From the NCBI GenBank assembly GCA_947044365.1, contig OX345646.1:5558178-5622177 (forward strand): a stretch of 64,000 nucleotides of DNA, in the 5' to 3' direction. A program made the translations under genes and the position numbers. Position 1 is the stretch's first letter. Each line of letters starts with the position of its first letter. Below, one piece after another: positions 1 through 11,100 of the stretch. The notes under the pieces are model-generated. The model saw only the letters and a program-made list of their open reading frames with translations, did not search any database and had not been told where the DNA came from. Source of the DNA: Petrosia ficiformis (taxonomy: Eukaryota > Porifera > Demospongiae > Haplosclerida > Petrosiidae).

Positions 1-15
1 CTAAAAGTTGTTTTG

Positions 16-163
16 GAATACACCTCTATTGAGGACACCCCTGTATTAAGGGCACTCACAAATGTCCCAAACTATGCTTTTTAATATAAATCCATCCATG
101 TAGAGGACATCCCTGCAATCAGGACACATATTTATCCTGGAATAGAGGGGCTTCACTATATAT
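16..163. repeat. Short GAGGACAC-type MITE, copy 1
   Basis: A roughly 150 bp palindromic element with 'CTCTATTGAGGACACC' at one end and the inverted form 'GGAATAGAGGGGCTTCACT' at the other, and inverted halves around 'ATGTCCCAAACT'. It recurs at about 7770-7924, 37818-37970, 41651-41780, 45858-45930 (half) and 58337-58477. No coding capacity. It lies downstream of the last visible CNG exon, so it is intronic to that gene. Confidence 0.75.
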
Positions 164-198
164 ACATAGTTCATACATATTATATTATTATTGTATAC

Positions 199-801
199 CT
201 ATTTCCCTGTCCATCGTAAACCCATTCATTAATTCCAAAACCTTCAACAGCTGATATGGAGTAATATAGACACGTATATATGTGTACTATATAGAATAAG
301 TATCCACCTATCTTCACAAGTCTGTGTAGAAAAACATATTTGTACATGAATGTATGTACATACAGGTATGTGTGTATGTACATGTACATGAATGTATTCC
401 GTAGTGTACATGTACGTACATGTACATGAATGTATTCTGTAGTGTACATCTACATGAATGTATTCCGTAATGTACATGTACACGTACAGGTATGTACATG
501 TACATGTACACGTACAGTTATGTACGTGTACATGAATATATTTCGTAGTGTACATGTACAGGTACAGGTGTGTGTACATGTATGTGTTTACATGTATGTA
601 AGTACACGAATGTATCATTAAGTAGTGTACATGTACATGTACATGTGTGTGTACATGTACATGTGTGTGTACATGTACATGTTATGTATATATGTTATGT
701 GTGTGTGTAACAAACCTAAAAGAGTGTGGATATTTTGTAGAATTCTCGTATCGATTGATAAACTGGTAGAACCGACGAGCCTATTGATATAATATTAAAG
801 T

Positions 802-833
<32 letters not shown>

Positions 834-1662
834 CACACACATACACACACCCTAATTAGTCTGGGTAACCTCAACAGTACATTGAATCGTAGTATTGGAA
901 CAGCATATAATATTTCCAGATGTAGAGATGATAAGAGAAGTGATATATACTTTTTTGCAATGTTCTTTTTACTTTCTTTAGACTGCATATAAAAAATACA
1001 TAACATTATCCATCCATCCATATACATGTACATGTACATATCTATCCATGTACATGTACATGTACATGTACACATGTATCCATGTACATGTGCACATTTA
1101 TCCATCTACATGTAGACATTCATCCATGTACATGTACACATCTATCCATGTACATGTGCACATTTATCCATCTACATGTACATGTACACATTCACCCATG
1201 TACATGTACATGTACTTGTACACATTCATCCATCCATCTATGTACATGTACACATCCATCCATCCATCCATCCATTCATCCATCCATCCATCCATCCATC
1301 CATCCATCCATCCATCCATCCATCCATTAATACACTCATCCAAAGATCTGAAATCACACACACATAGTCAATATAATGACCTTTGACTCATCACTGATAT
1401 TCAATCTCCTCTGAACAAATATTATATCTATAATGAATACCACGTCAAACAACATATCAAACAATAGCCATGTGACTAATAATCCAATGGACTCAATCTC
1501 TGGTGGGCCTTTCAGCTGTCCCTCAGGTATGAAGTGTGTTCCTTGCACTGAAGTAAAACTGGCTCTTAGTGGGATAGCTATTGCATTGTATAAGTATGCT
1601 ATGAACAAGATCCCCATCCACCAAAAATATGGAGTGCCTGAATGTAATAAATGTACAACATG

Positions 1663-1696
<34 letters not shown>

Positions 1697-3295
1697 TGTA
1701 TGTATGTATGTATGTATGTATGTATGTATGTATGTATGTATGTATGTATGTATGTATGTATGTATGTATGTATGTATGTATGTATGTATGTGTCTGTGTG
1801 TGTGTCTGTGTGTCTGTGTGTATGTATGTATGTATGCATGTATGTATGTATGTATGTATGTATGTATGTGTATGTATATGTGTGTGTATGTATGTATGTA
1901 CATGTATTTATGTATATATGTACATGTATGTATGTAGGTATGTATGTATGCATGTATGTATGTACATTTATGTATGTATATATGTATGTACATGTGTATG
2001 TATGTATGTATGTATGTATATATGTATGTATGTATGCATGTATGTATGTATGTATGTATGTATGTATGTATGTATGTATGTATATATGTATGTACATGTG
2101 TATGTATGTATAATATTAAATAGATAGATAGACACACCATGAGGATTGATAGTATACTTATAACATCTTGAGCTCTTCTTCTCTTCCTTAATATTATCAC
2201 CATTTTCTGAGGGAACTAGAACTTTCTTGAATATACTAGAATGACCACTAACACCTAGATTAAAGATGTAGAGAAAGGAATTGAAATTGGTGTACACATA
2301 GTCTGATACAAATCACATATATTGAATGAATGAATGTGACAATTATGAATACATATACATATACATATATACACACACTCAATTATAAAAGGGTCTGCCC
2401 CTATTCATTATTATTAATTATAAAAGGGTCTGCCCTTATTCATTATTACTAATTATAAAAGGGTCTGCTCCTATTCATTATTACTAATTATAAAAGGGTC
2501 TGCTCCTATTCATTATTACTAATGAAAAAAGGGTCTGTCCCTGTTCATTATTACTAATTAACTAATTATAAAAGGGTCTGCCCCTATTCATTATTACTAA
2601 TTATAAAAGGGTCTGCCCCTAATCATTATTACTAATTAACTAATTATAAAAGGGTCTGCCCCTAATCATTATTACTAATTAACTAATTATAAAAGGGTCT
2701 GCCCCTAATCATTATTACTAATTATAAAAGAGTCTGTCCCTAATCATTATTACTAAAGGGTCTGTCCCTAGTCATTATAAAAGGGTCTGCCCTATTCATT
2801 ATTACTAATTATAAAGGGTCTGTCTCAATATTACTTACTGCTGATATCAGTATCTAATGATATCACACTGTTAGTTGCACCGGTAAACGTCTTTAGAAAC
2901 ACATTTTTAAGCTCCTTACTTCCCTTGGACACAATAGATCCAATGTCTGATAAAACAGACCTTGGACGTCTCGTCAACCAACTGAGAGTGGACACTGGTC
3001 TGTTATCAGGTAAACCAAGAATCGCGGTTTCTTCGTCACTGTCTAGGAGTGTTACAGAGACACCCTTATCTTCTGTTTTCCTGACAGATAGTCTCTCACA
3101 ATCAGTATTATGTAGCAGTCTAGAGTCTTCAGGCAAGATATCATCCCATCCATTTAAGTCTTCTTTCCATTTTGAAACCTCCTCTTGAGTTTCTGAAACA
3201 GAAGGGAGTAGACTAGAACTAGCCAACGATTCAAATTCGTCTCTCTCACTCTTTGATTCAGCAAACACTTTTAGTTCAGTAACTCTGGTGGCCAT
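199..3295 (-). CDS. Cyclic-nucleotide-gated (CNG) channel, N-terminal part, cut by window edge
   Basis: Six exons join in frame: 3295-2839, 2254-2138, 1637-1381, 982-851, 780-716 and 321-199, giving about 383 residues. A ~190-residue hydrophilic cytoplasmic N-terminus leads to a CNG-like 'NPHGTPYFWW' before S1, then '[13 protein letters not shown]' (S1/S2 linker), 'DIIFVQRRL' (end of S2), '[14 protein letters not shown]' plus '[18 protein letters not shown]' (S4 and its linker) and '[16 protein letters not shown]' (S5). This order and spacing match animal CNG channel subunits. The pore, C-linker and cyclic-nucleotide-binding domain would lie left of position 199 and are not in the window. The start at 3295 follows a stop-poor leader; an upstream in-frame ATG at 3388 is possible. 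The donor at 1380 (GTCATT) is weak. Introns are mostly (TGTA)n and TACATG repeats. Family assignment is firm; subunit type (alpha or beta) cannot be settled. Confidence 0.85.
1655..2112. repeat. (TGTA)n microsatellite filling a CNG intron
   Basis: About 450 bp of almost uninterrupted TGTA/TATG repeats with a short TGTGTC-rich patch. It fills nearly all of the intron between the second and third CNG exons. Long open frames across it on both strands are repeat artefacts. Confidence 0.95.
2385..2820. repeat. ~36 bp tandem repeat in CNG intron 1
   Basis: About a dozen copies of a unit built on 'TAATTATAAAAGGGTCTGCC' followed by 'CCTATTCATTATTAC', with small variants (Cct/Tct, Cat/Aat, an extra 'TAACTAAT'). 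It ends just before the exon 1 donor at 2838. Nothing coding. Confidence 0.9.
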
Positions 3296-3698
3296 TGTGT
3301 TTCTGTTACCTTGGTAACAGATAATTAATAATAAATCATGAATAATTAATATTGCTGCAGATATTTTAGCATAATTTTCCAAACACATTGATCACATGAC
3401 CAAATCACATGACCAAATCACAAATTCACAATCGCCTTGTGTCAGATTACGTACATTCAATGTTAAGCACTTTTTTAAAAAAAAATGTAACTATTATTGA
3501 AATAAATTAATAATTATAATTATACAATTATTATAATTACAATGGTTTTTATAGTATAAAGTATATACTAATGATCTATATAATATAAATAACACATGAC
3601 GAGGTCTATAGCCTAGGGAAATAGCATTATATGTAATAATATTATATAATTATTATCTGTTAAAAATCCTTCGCGCAGCTTCGATCTGAAGTAATACT

Positions 3699-5122
3699 TC
3701 AATCACTCTTGATAGCTGTAGTAACATCAGCCTTGGGTTTGCAACTGAAAATAAAAGATGGATAATATATACATCTAAACTCAAAGGGGTCTGCACTTCC
3801 TTACTGGTACCCTATTCATTATTCATGTCTATGCTAATTAGTAAGTACAAAGAACAAGTTTACTTGTATACATTATATATATATATATACAGTGGTGTGG
3901 AAATAGCCAGTCCTACAGGACATTGTCCGATAAATCTAGTGAATGTTCCGTAAATTGAAACTAAACTGTATACAAAGTATATGGGGAGCAGGACAAGAGT
4001 AGTGAAAATAGGTCAATATGTCTGTAAGTTAGCTCAATGTTTCCACACACCTGATTAGTGGCGATAATTAAACATTTAATCCTTGCAAATGAATGTCCTC
4101 CTTTTATATCATACACTACAAGTCAGTTTATTATAATTATATTATTCATATCTACCACTATTATTCACATTTCCATGTAACCATACTACCATAGCAACTA
4201 CTGTAACCATAGCAACTACTGTAACCATAGCAACTACTGTAACCATGGAAACCACAAATACTTACGTGTAGATCCTGTAGAGTTGATATAAACCAGTCCA
4301 TGCAACAAACATGTTGACACTAAAGAGATTGTAGTTTTTGGGTATAATTACGAGAGAGTATCTCGACCAGATCATACCTAAAAGAAGAAACAAGAGATAG
4401 TATAAGACAGTGGAGTAGGAACATGATTGGAGAGGCTAAAGTACCATGTGTCTGTTAGGCCACAGCGAGGGGGAAGCTGAAAATTTAGTATTATTTGAGA
4501 CTTACTATCTTGCAATGTGTGTCTGCAGCTCTGCATCAGAGCTGACATGAAGTATTTTCATGATGCAAGCTACAATACTGGGAGGGCCAGGACCCCCTGT
4601 CAAAATATTAGGAGGCACGGGGCCTCCACCTCCTATGTTCATAGATGTACTGATATGAGCTACAGTATAATTGATATACTGAATGTGCACTTTTGGTCTA
4701 AAAATAGCATTGCATATACAACATGATACATTGAATATAAGAAATACTGTATCATTCCATAATTATTATAACAAAAATTTGAGAAATGCGACTTATTCAT
4801 TATTATAATTATTACCTGTTGCAGCTAAAGCTCCAGATTGGTTGTAACTTAGTTTCTCACAAGGTCTGTTAATATCGGCCAAACCAGCAATCACCAAACC
4901 CTGTCATAATAATAATTATATATATGTAATTATTAATCTATTTTTATGACTTACCCATTTGAATGTTGGAGCCCAAAAGAAGATGGTCTTTGGACCTAAT
5001 ACATACATACATACATACATACATATTATATATACATAAATACATTTAGTTATATATTATATATAACACAGACCTGCTGGATGGTTGAGAAATTCCCGAG
5101 CAGCTCTAGTAACAACAGCCAT
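3699..5122 (-). CDS. MPC2: Mitochondrial pyruvate carrier subunit 2
   Basis: Five exons, 5122-5074, 4995-4955, 4900-4816, 4377-4266 and 3744-3699, give a complete 110-residue protein. Diagnostic MPC2 stretches are present in order: 'FLNHPAGPKTIFFWAPTFKW', 'GLVIAGLADINRP', 'KLSYNQSGALAATGMIWSRY', then 'SLVIIPKNYNLFSVN' and 'GLYQLYRI'. MPC2 pairs with MPC1 in the inner mitochondrial membrane to import pyruvate. Length fits the family (about 105-130 residues) and the three short membrane helices are recognisable. All junctions are GT-AG with matching phases. The gene starts 118 bp from the TFG start on the opposite strand, and its stop lies 404 bp from the CNG start on the same strand. Confidence 0.97.
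3890..4053. repeat. Non-autonomous hAT-like MITE in MPC2 intron 4
   Basis: About 164 bp bounded by inverted ends 'CAGTGGTGTGGAAA' and 'TTTCCACACACCTG'. The interior contains 'GGACATTGTCCGATAAATCT' and 'GGGGAGCAGGACAA'. Related partial copies lie at about 10225-10297 (DOP1 intron 18) and, inverted, about 45640-45700 (NUP188 intron 17). CAG-type ends suggest hAT; the target duplication is obscured by flanking AT repeats. Confidence 0.6.
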
Positions 5123-5240
5123 GAAGAAACTAATTACTCCTTTCTCTGTGGGAGTGTCAGAAAAACAAATAATTAATGGGCGTGGCACAAATTAAATTTT
5201 TAAAGAGGTGTGGCTGAAAGTGACAAAGTTCTTGACCAAG
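5123..5240. promoter_or_regulatory. Putative bidirectional promoter, MPC2 / TFG
   Basis: Only 118 bp separate the two start codons, which are read in opposite directions, so both 5' UTRs and any core promoter must fit here or inside the first exons. It contains 'GGGCGTGGC' and 'GGTGTGGC' motifs, and no TATA box is obvious. The regulatory role is inferred from spacing. Confidence 0.55.
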
Positions 5241-6392
5241 ATGTCAGAAACTAAAGACGTTTTAAAAGTTCGTTTAGGAAATGATACTCGTCGTTTGGTG
5301 TTATATAACACACATATATCATACGATGATCTTGTGTTGATGTTACAAAGAGTGTTTGAGGGAAAGCTGAGTCCAACAGATGATGTCACTCTGAAATACT
5401 TTGATGAAGGTATTGTTAGCTTTTAACTATGTGAGATTGTGTGTTAAATGATACTTACCAATTGAATATTATTTTAAACTTTTACTTCACCCTAAACTCA
5501 CTGTCTGTCTAGTTTAGTGAACGGGTCCCTTCCCTAGGTAGAGGACGGGTCGATCTGCAATAGAATGGTGACGGGGGCTTTATCAATAAATATATATAAA
5601 TTTATAATTATAATTATGTGTTATTTTAATTTCACTCTAGACAACGATCTCATTACTATTGCCGATGCAACGGATTTTGCTCATGCTCGAGAATATTCTA
5701 AAACTAAAGTCGTGAAGATGGTTATTTATGGTGAGATAACACACACACAATTATATATTATATATACTTATATTTCTGAGTTTTTGAAGGATGGGCTAAA
5801 TTGGCTCAACAATGGTTAGTGTGTGTGCCATTGGGAATACATCTTGAGCCAATTAACAGAGTTAATACTGTTAGTGATTATATAATCATAATTAACTGCG
5901 CCACTGGCCCAAAGAGAGAACTGTGCAGTGCCAAATAAGAAGCTCTTTAGACCAATGGTGCACCATACGAGCTTATTAAAAACACTGATATTATTTATAT
6001 AATTATATATCAATATTTCGAACATTAGCTGTAAGGACAGGTTACAAATTTTAAATTATTAATATCTGGTATGATACAAATTTAAATCTAATCCTTCTAG
6101 TGAATGGACAAGACTCAAAAACTCTACTTGACCCCTCGCAAGTCTCCACTCTCAGAAAAGAACTTGGTGATGTACGAGATAAGGTCAATGCTCTTGTTGA
6201 TGTTCTAGACACTGGAGCATTGAATCTTGGTGTGGTAGATGGTGGACCTACCTTTAAGCGAGAAGAAGGTTAATATTTTATTTGGTTTGATTCATTATAG
6301 GGTGTTTGTTATCTCACCGCCAGACACATACTGGATTAAATCCATAAGTTTCAATACCTATCTATCTATCTATCTATTTATCTATCAGTCTG

Positions 6393-6427
<35 letters not shown>

Positions 6428-7259
6428 GTCAGTCTGTCTATCATGTGAAAGTTAAATCCACAAGTTTCAATACCTATCTTTCTATCTATCTATCTATTTG
6501 TCTGTAGATCATCATCAATCGGAGCCTCAAAAGCTCATCTCAACGGAAGCCGTATCTATGTTTGATCCCCTGAAACCTGTTGATACTATCACAACAACAG
6601 CTTCATCAAACATACCCATTGTCACAACGTCCTCTTCCACACAATTCACCAATGATGGTAGTACCTCTTCTACTGCTCATCTCTTCCAGGGTCAGACTGG
6701 TACTCAGTTCCTCGATCATACTCAAACACAGAACTTGACACCAAACGATCCATTTCAAAATCCCCCTAGCACTGGACAGATGAATCCACCACCAAATGCC
6801 CCGCCCATAACTTCTACGAATGCCCCACCCACTGCTCCTCTGCCTTCTTCAAGCCCTAAACCACCAAGCCAGCAAACCTATTCTGGTTATCCATCTTCCC
6901 AAACTGGTCAAACTAGTCAAACTGGTCAAACTGGTCAACCTGGTTATACTGGTGGATATCAACAGTCACCATATAACCAACCATCAGCTCCAGTGCCACA
7001 GCCTACTACAGCTCCAACTGGTCCATATCAGCAATATCCACCATCCTCAAACCCAAACCCAGCCCCGTACCCACCTACCTCATACCCACAGACTGGACAT
7101 GGACCTGGAACATCATATAATCAACCTGGTTTTGGTCAACCTTCGCAAGTTAGGCCACAAGTACCTAATTATAGCTATGGCCCACAGGGACAACCCCCTG
7201 CTGGACGAGGAGGTTATAATTATCCTAACAGGCCATCTCCATATAGAGTGGGGTATTAA
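5241..7259 (+). CDS. TFG: TFG (TRK-fused gene) protein, ER exit site scaffold
   Basis: Four exons (5241-5409, 5641-5730, 6101-6268, 6508-7259) encode 392 residues, close to the ~400 of animal TFG. Residues 1-88 are a PB1 domain: '[16 protein letters not shown]' and the acidic '[18 protein letters not shown]' match the family. A coiled coil follows at about 96-128 ('[20 protein letters not shown]'). Next come the conserved 'MFDPLKP' motif and a long P/Q/S/T/Y/G-rich low-complexity tail ending '[10 protein letters not shown]', as in TFG orthologues. TFG assembles into rings at ER exit sites and organises COPII carriers with SEC16 and SEC23. Intron 2 carries a hAT-type MITE; the polypyrimidine tract before exon 4 is a (CTAT)n array. 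Convergent with DOP1. Confidence 0.96.
5776..5987. repeat. hAT-type MITE family A, copy in TFG intron 2
   Basis: A ~212 bp element with ends 'CTGAGTTTTTGA' and 'TTATTAAAAACACTG', containing 'TTGGCTCAACAATGGTTAGT' and 'CCAAAGAGAGAACTGTGCAG'. Other copies are at 20856, 30387, 44469, 53767, 59860 and 63050. Confidence 0.85.
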
Positions 7260-7386
7260 TGAGCTGCTGAATTAATTAAATGAACTTTATCATTTACTAT
7301 AAATAATATATAATAATTAATTTTGTGAAACAGTTAGTATTGTATTTAAGTTTTTTTCTATTCATAAATTTTGAAATAATGTTCTC

Positions 7387-7396
7387 AATAAATAAA
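7387..7396 (+). terminator. TFG polyadenylation signals
   Basis: Two overlapping AATAAA hexamers lie about 130 bp after the TFG stop codon, the expected distance for a short 3' UTR. Confidence 0.7.
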
Positions 7397-7423
7397 ATTT
7401 GTTTGTCCACTCCTATCACAATT

Positions 7424-7636
7424 AGTGTTGTTTTAGTTAGCGATAACTACAAATAACTAAAACCTCTTTTAGTAAGGTATTGTGACTTTTAGTTAACTAA
7501 ACTATAACTAAATTACAAGTCTACTGTAATAACTATAACTAACTAAAATGAAAATTAGCCACTTTTAGTTAGTTAACTAAAAGTCACAATGCGTTACTAA
7601 AAGAGGTTTTAGTTATAGTTAACTAAAACAACACTG
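7424..7636. repeat. Long palindromic MITE between TFG and DOP1
   Basis: An inverted repeat whose arms carry 'GTTGTTTTAGTTA', 'AAAACCTCTTTTAGTAA' and 'TTGTGACTTTTAGTTAACTA' on the left and their complements on the right, around a spacer with 'CAAGTCTACTGTAATAACT'. Degenerate pieces occur at about 17655-17720, 24205-24360 and 45775-45860. The rest of this intergenic stretch (7260-8115) holds a GAGGACAC MITE at 7770-7924 and otherwise nothing recognisable. Confidence 0.8.
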
Positions 7637-8115
7637 CACTCTACATAATTATATACCAGGTATCATTAAGTACATTGTGATATCATCTTTAATTGTGACA
7701 TTAAAATATTTTTGAGGTCATAATGAATGTTAACAGGACTTCCTTGTCTATAGTACAAAGTAGTGTATAAGTACCCTCTATTGAGGACACCCTGTATTAA
7801 GGACACATACAAATGTCCCAAACTGTGGTTTATAATATAAATTCACCCCTGAAATGAAGATACCCCAGTAATCAGGACACTTATATTTGTCCTAAGGGTG
7901 TCCGGAATGGAGGGGCTCTACTGTATTAGTCAAAATTTGTATTTCTGTTCCTACATGGTCACAAAGATCTGCTGCTAGTCTTTATAGTACTCAGTATTAT
8001 TCCCGTAAGCAATAATTAATTATAATTAATGACCAGATGATGAAATGGAATTATGATACAGAGAAGATAAGACCTATTAAAAATATAATACCATTAACTA
8101 AAAAAGACTGTAATT

Positions 8116-11100
8116 TCAATACTCCACAAAGTCAATACATATATCTCTAACAATCTCTTCGACATCACTAGTGACATGATCAGAAGCTGAAGAAGTATCG
8201 GAGGACAGCGAAGTACTATGATACGTTCCTCTTGACTGTAAAAATTCCAAGAATGGGACTAACTGAACAACAGTTGATAATTTCCATAGAGGAGGAAGAT
8301 GACTAACAGGTGGAAGTCTGAGCTACAGGTAATGAATTATGATTTAAGCAATGAACTATATTGCAGAAGAGAAAAAAAAACATACACACATTCTCAGCAC
8401 TTGTCAACAAGCTCTTATGATACATATGCATAGCTTACAGCACCTGACAGGGAATAAGGTGTTTCTGGGTTGAATTTTAATAATTCAAATCGCAGCTAGT
8501 GTATGAGATATTTCTCATTTCTGTTAGTTATAGTTTTACCTATCAACTAAACCAGAAAACAAAACCGGTTTTACCTGTTGATTATGTTCTTTGTAAACAT
8601 GAAGTATATCTTCAAGTAGACCACGATTTCCTTCTCCCATTTCTGAAACAACTCTGTGTTTTACTAACTGATCTTTGATTCCTTCATTTTGCTTTGTGGT
8701 GTCATTTTCATCATCTTTGTCACTCTCTACGATGTCTCTTTCAACTTCACCATGACTACCTCCAAAATATCCCCAACATACTCTACCAAGAAGTGAACAG
8801 ATTATTGTACATTAAATATGTAACCATGGAGTTTCTTAAAACACACATTATTAACTCATTAATGTACAAATAAAGAAGATTAATTAGATTCAAGGGTGAT
8901 TGCATGCAAGGTGCTATTATGATATGCAGGAATGAGAAACTGAAGCCAGGAATCCGACTATATAGGAATTGAATCCAGGACCATCTGCATGATATCTACT
9001 CAGACACTCTTATCATCTGAGCCAATGGACTCCTTGATAGTAGAGGGGTGTAGGGTTAATTGTACTGATCCCAAAGCAAGAGTGAGTTTGTTTGAAGCTA
9101 GCTATGGTATTAGTACAATTCTACACTCCTATGGAAGCAGTTCAGTATGACTCAGATGGTAAGAGTGCCTGTCTAGATAGATATCAGAAGGTACTGGGTT
9201 CTCTAGTCGATTCGTGATTTTTTCAGTTTTCCTTTGTTCTAATCCTCTCATGCCTGCATGTCATAAGAAGATTAACTTACATCTGCCAATGAGGTATTAC
9301 ATGATATGGTAGAGAAACTGCTGTTTCAAGAAGTTTACAGGCACACCAGTACCAGTTCAATTTCTCTTTGGTGACAGTTAGTGGAGTAACCAATTCCAGA
9401 CCAAGATCAGATTGAAGTTCACACAGAGCAGATGACTACATAATGTAAGTTATAGTTACTAATACAATTTCTTTTAAAACCAGTCTTACCAGTTCTGATA
9501 ACAAGGTTGGCCATAACGAGACTAAATTATTTGATGATAATCTAACTAGTAATACTCTCATAGCTAATAATATCTGAGCATTTACCAGAGGACAGGAATA
9601 CCATCGAGAACTGTCAACCAGTTTTTCTAAACAAGCAAAAAGCAATACATTTATGAAATAGTCTACAGAAAGGATGTTTAGTTCAGGGTAGTTGGTAGAG
9701 TAATGTCCAAGAAAGCCAGGAGTTCATCATATTCCTCATGTCTATGAGGTGTTATCACAAGTCATTTCAACTATTGGTGTCTGTGTGTGTCTGTGTATGA
9801 TTGTCTGCCTGTCTCTCTGTCTTTGTGTCTGTCTTGTGTGTCTGTATATGTCTGTCTGTGTATCTGTCTGTGTCTGTCTGTCTGTGAGTCTGTGTATGTG
9901 GATCCATCTGTGTGTCTGTATATGTCTGTCTGTGTATCTGCCTGTGTCTGTCTGTCTGATTGCCTGTGTTTTCCTGTCTGTCTTTGTCTGTGTGTCTTTG
10001 TCTTCTATGCCCCAAGTCTTCTATTCATCAGTCGTCTAATTCATTCATTATTGAACAGCTTACCAGATATTTCTGATAATAAACCGCTGTATTGATCATA
10101 TTCTCCACATAGAATTACAAAACACATTCTCTTCAGCAAATGAGCTCTCTGTAATCGATCCTGAAATTACATATAAATAGATGATTATGTCAATGGTGCA
10201 GAACCCTTGTCAATCAATGGTGTAGAAAAAGCCAGACATATAAGACATTGTCTGATAAATCTAATGAATCTCCAGTATATAGGGAGCAGGACAACAGTAC
10301 ATATAAGTTATTGAGTTACAGTATAATCATGTATTAACCTTATGATGTTAAACTATACACTATAGTACATATAAGTTATTGAGTTACAGTATAATCATGT
10401 ATTAACCTTATGATATTAAACTATACACTATAGTACATATAAGTTATTGAGTTACAGTATAATCATGTATTAACCTTATGATATTAAACTATACACTATA
10501 GTACATATAAGTTATTGAGTTACAGTATAATCATGTATTAACCTTATGATATTAAACTATACACTATAGTACATATAAGTTATTGAGTTACAGTATAATC
10601 ATGTATTAACCTTATGATATTAAACTATACACTATAGTACATATAAGTTATTGAGTTACAGTATAATCATGTATTAACCTTATGATATTAAACTATACAC
10701 TATAGTACATATAAGTTATTGAGTTACAGTATAATCATGTATTAATCTTATGATATTAAACTATACACTATAGTACATATAAGTTATTGAGTTACAGTAT
10801 AATCATGTATTAACCTTATGATATTAAACTATACACTATAGTACATATAAGTTATTGAGTTACAGTATAATCATGTATTAACCTTTTGATATTAAACTAT
10901 ATACTATAGTACATATAAGTTATTGAGTTACAGTATAATCATGTATTAACCTTATGATAATAAACTATACACTATAGTACATATAAGTTATTGAGTTACA
11001 GTATAATCATGTATTAACCTTATGATATTAAACTATACACTATAGTGCATATAAGTTATTGAGTTACAGTATAATCATGTATTAACCTTATGATATTAAA

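Noticed and set aside
1433..2203. Long open frames on both strands (MYVCMYVC and HTYIHTYI type)
   Set aside because: They are translations of the TGTA microsatellite; the only real coding part nearby is the CNG exon at 1381-1637 on the minus strand.
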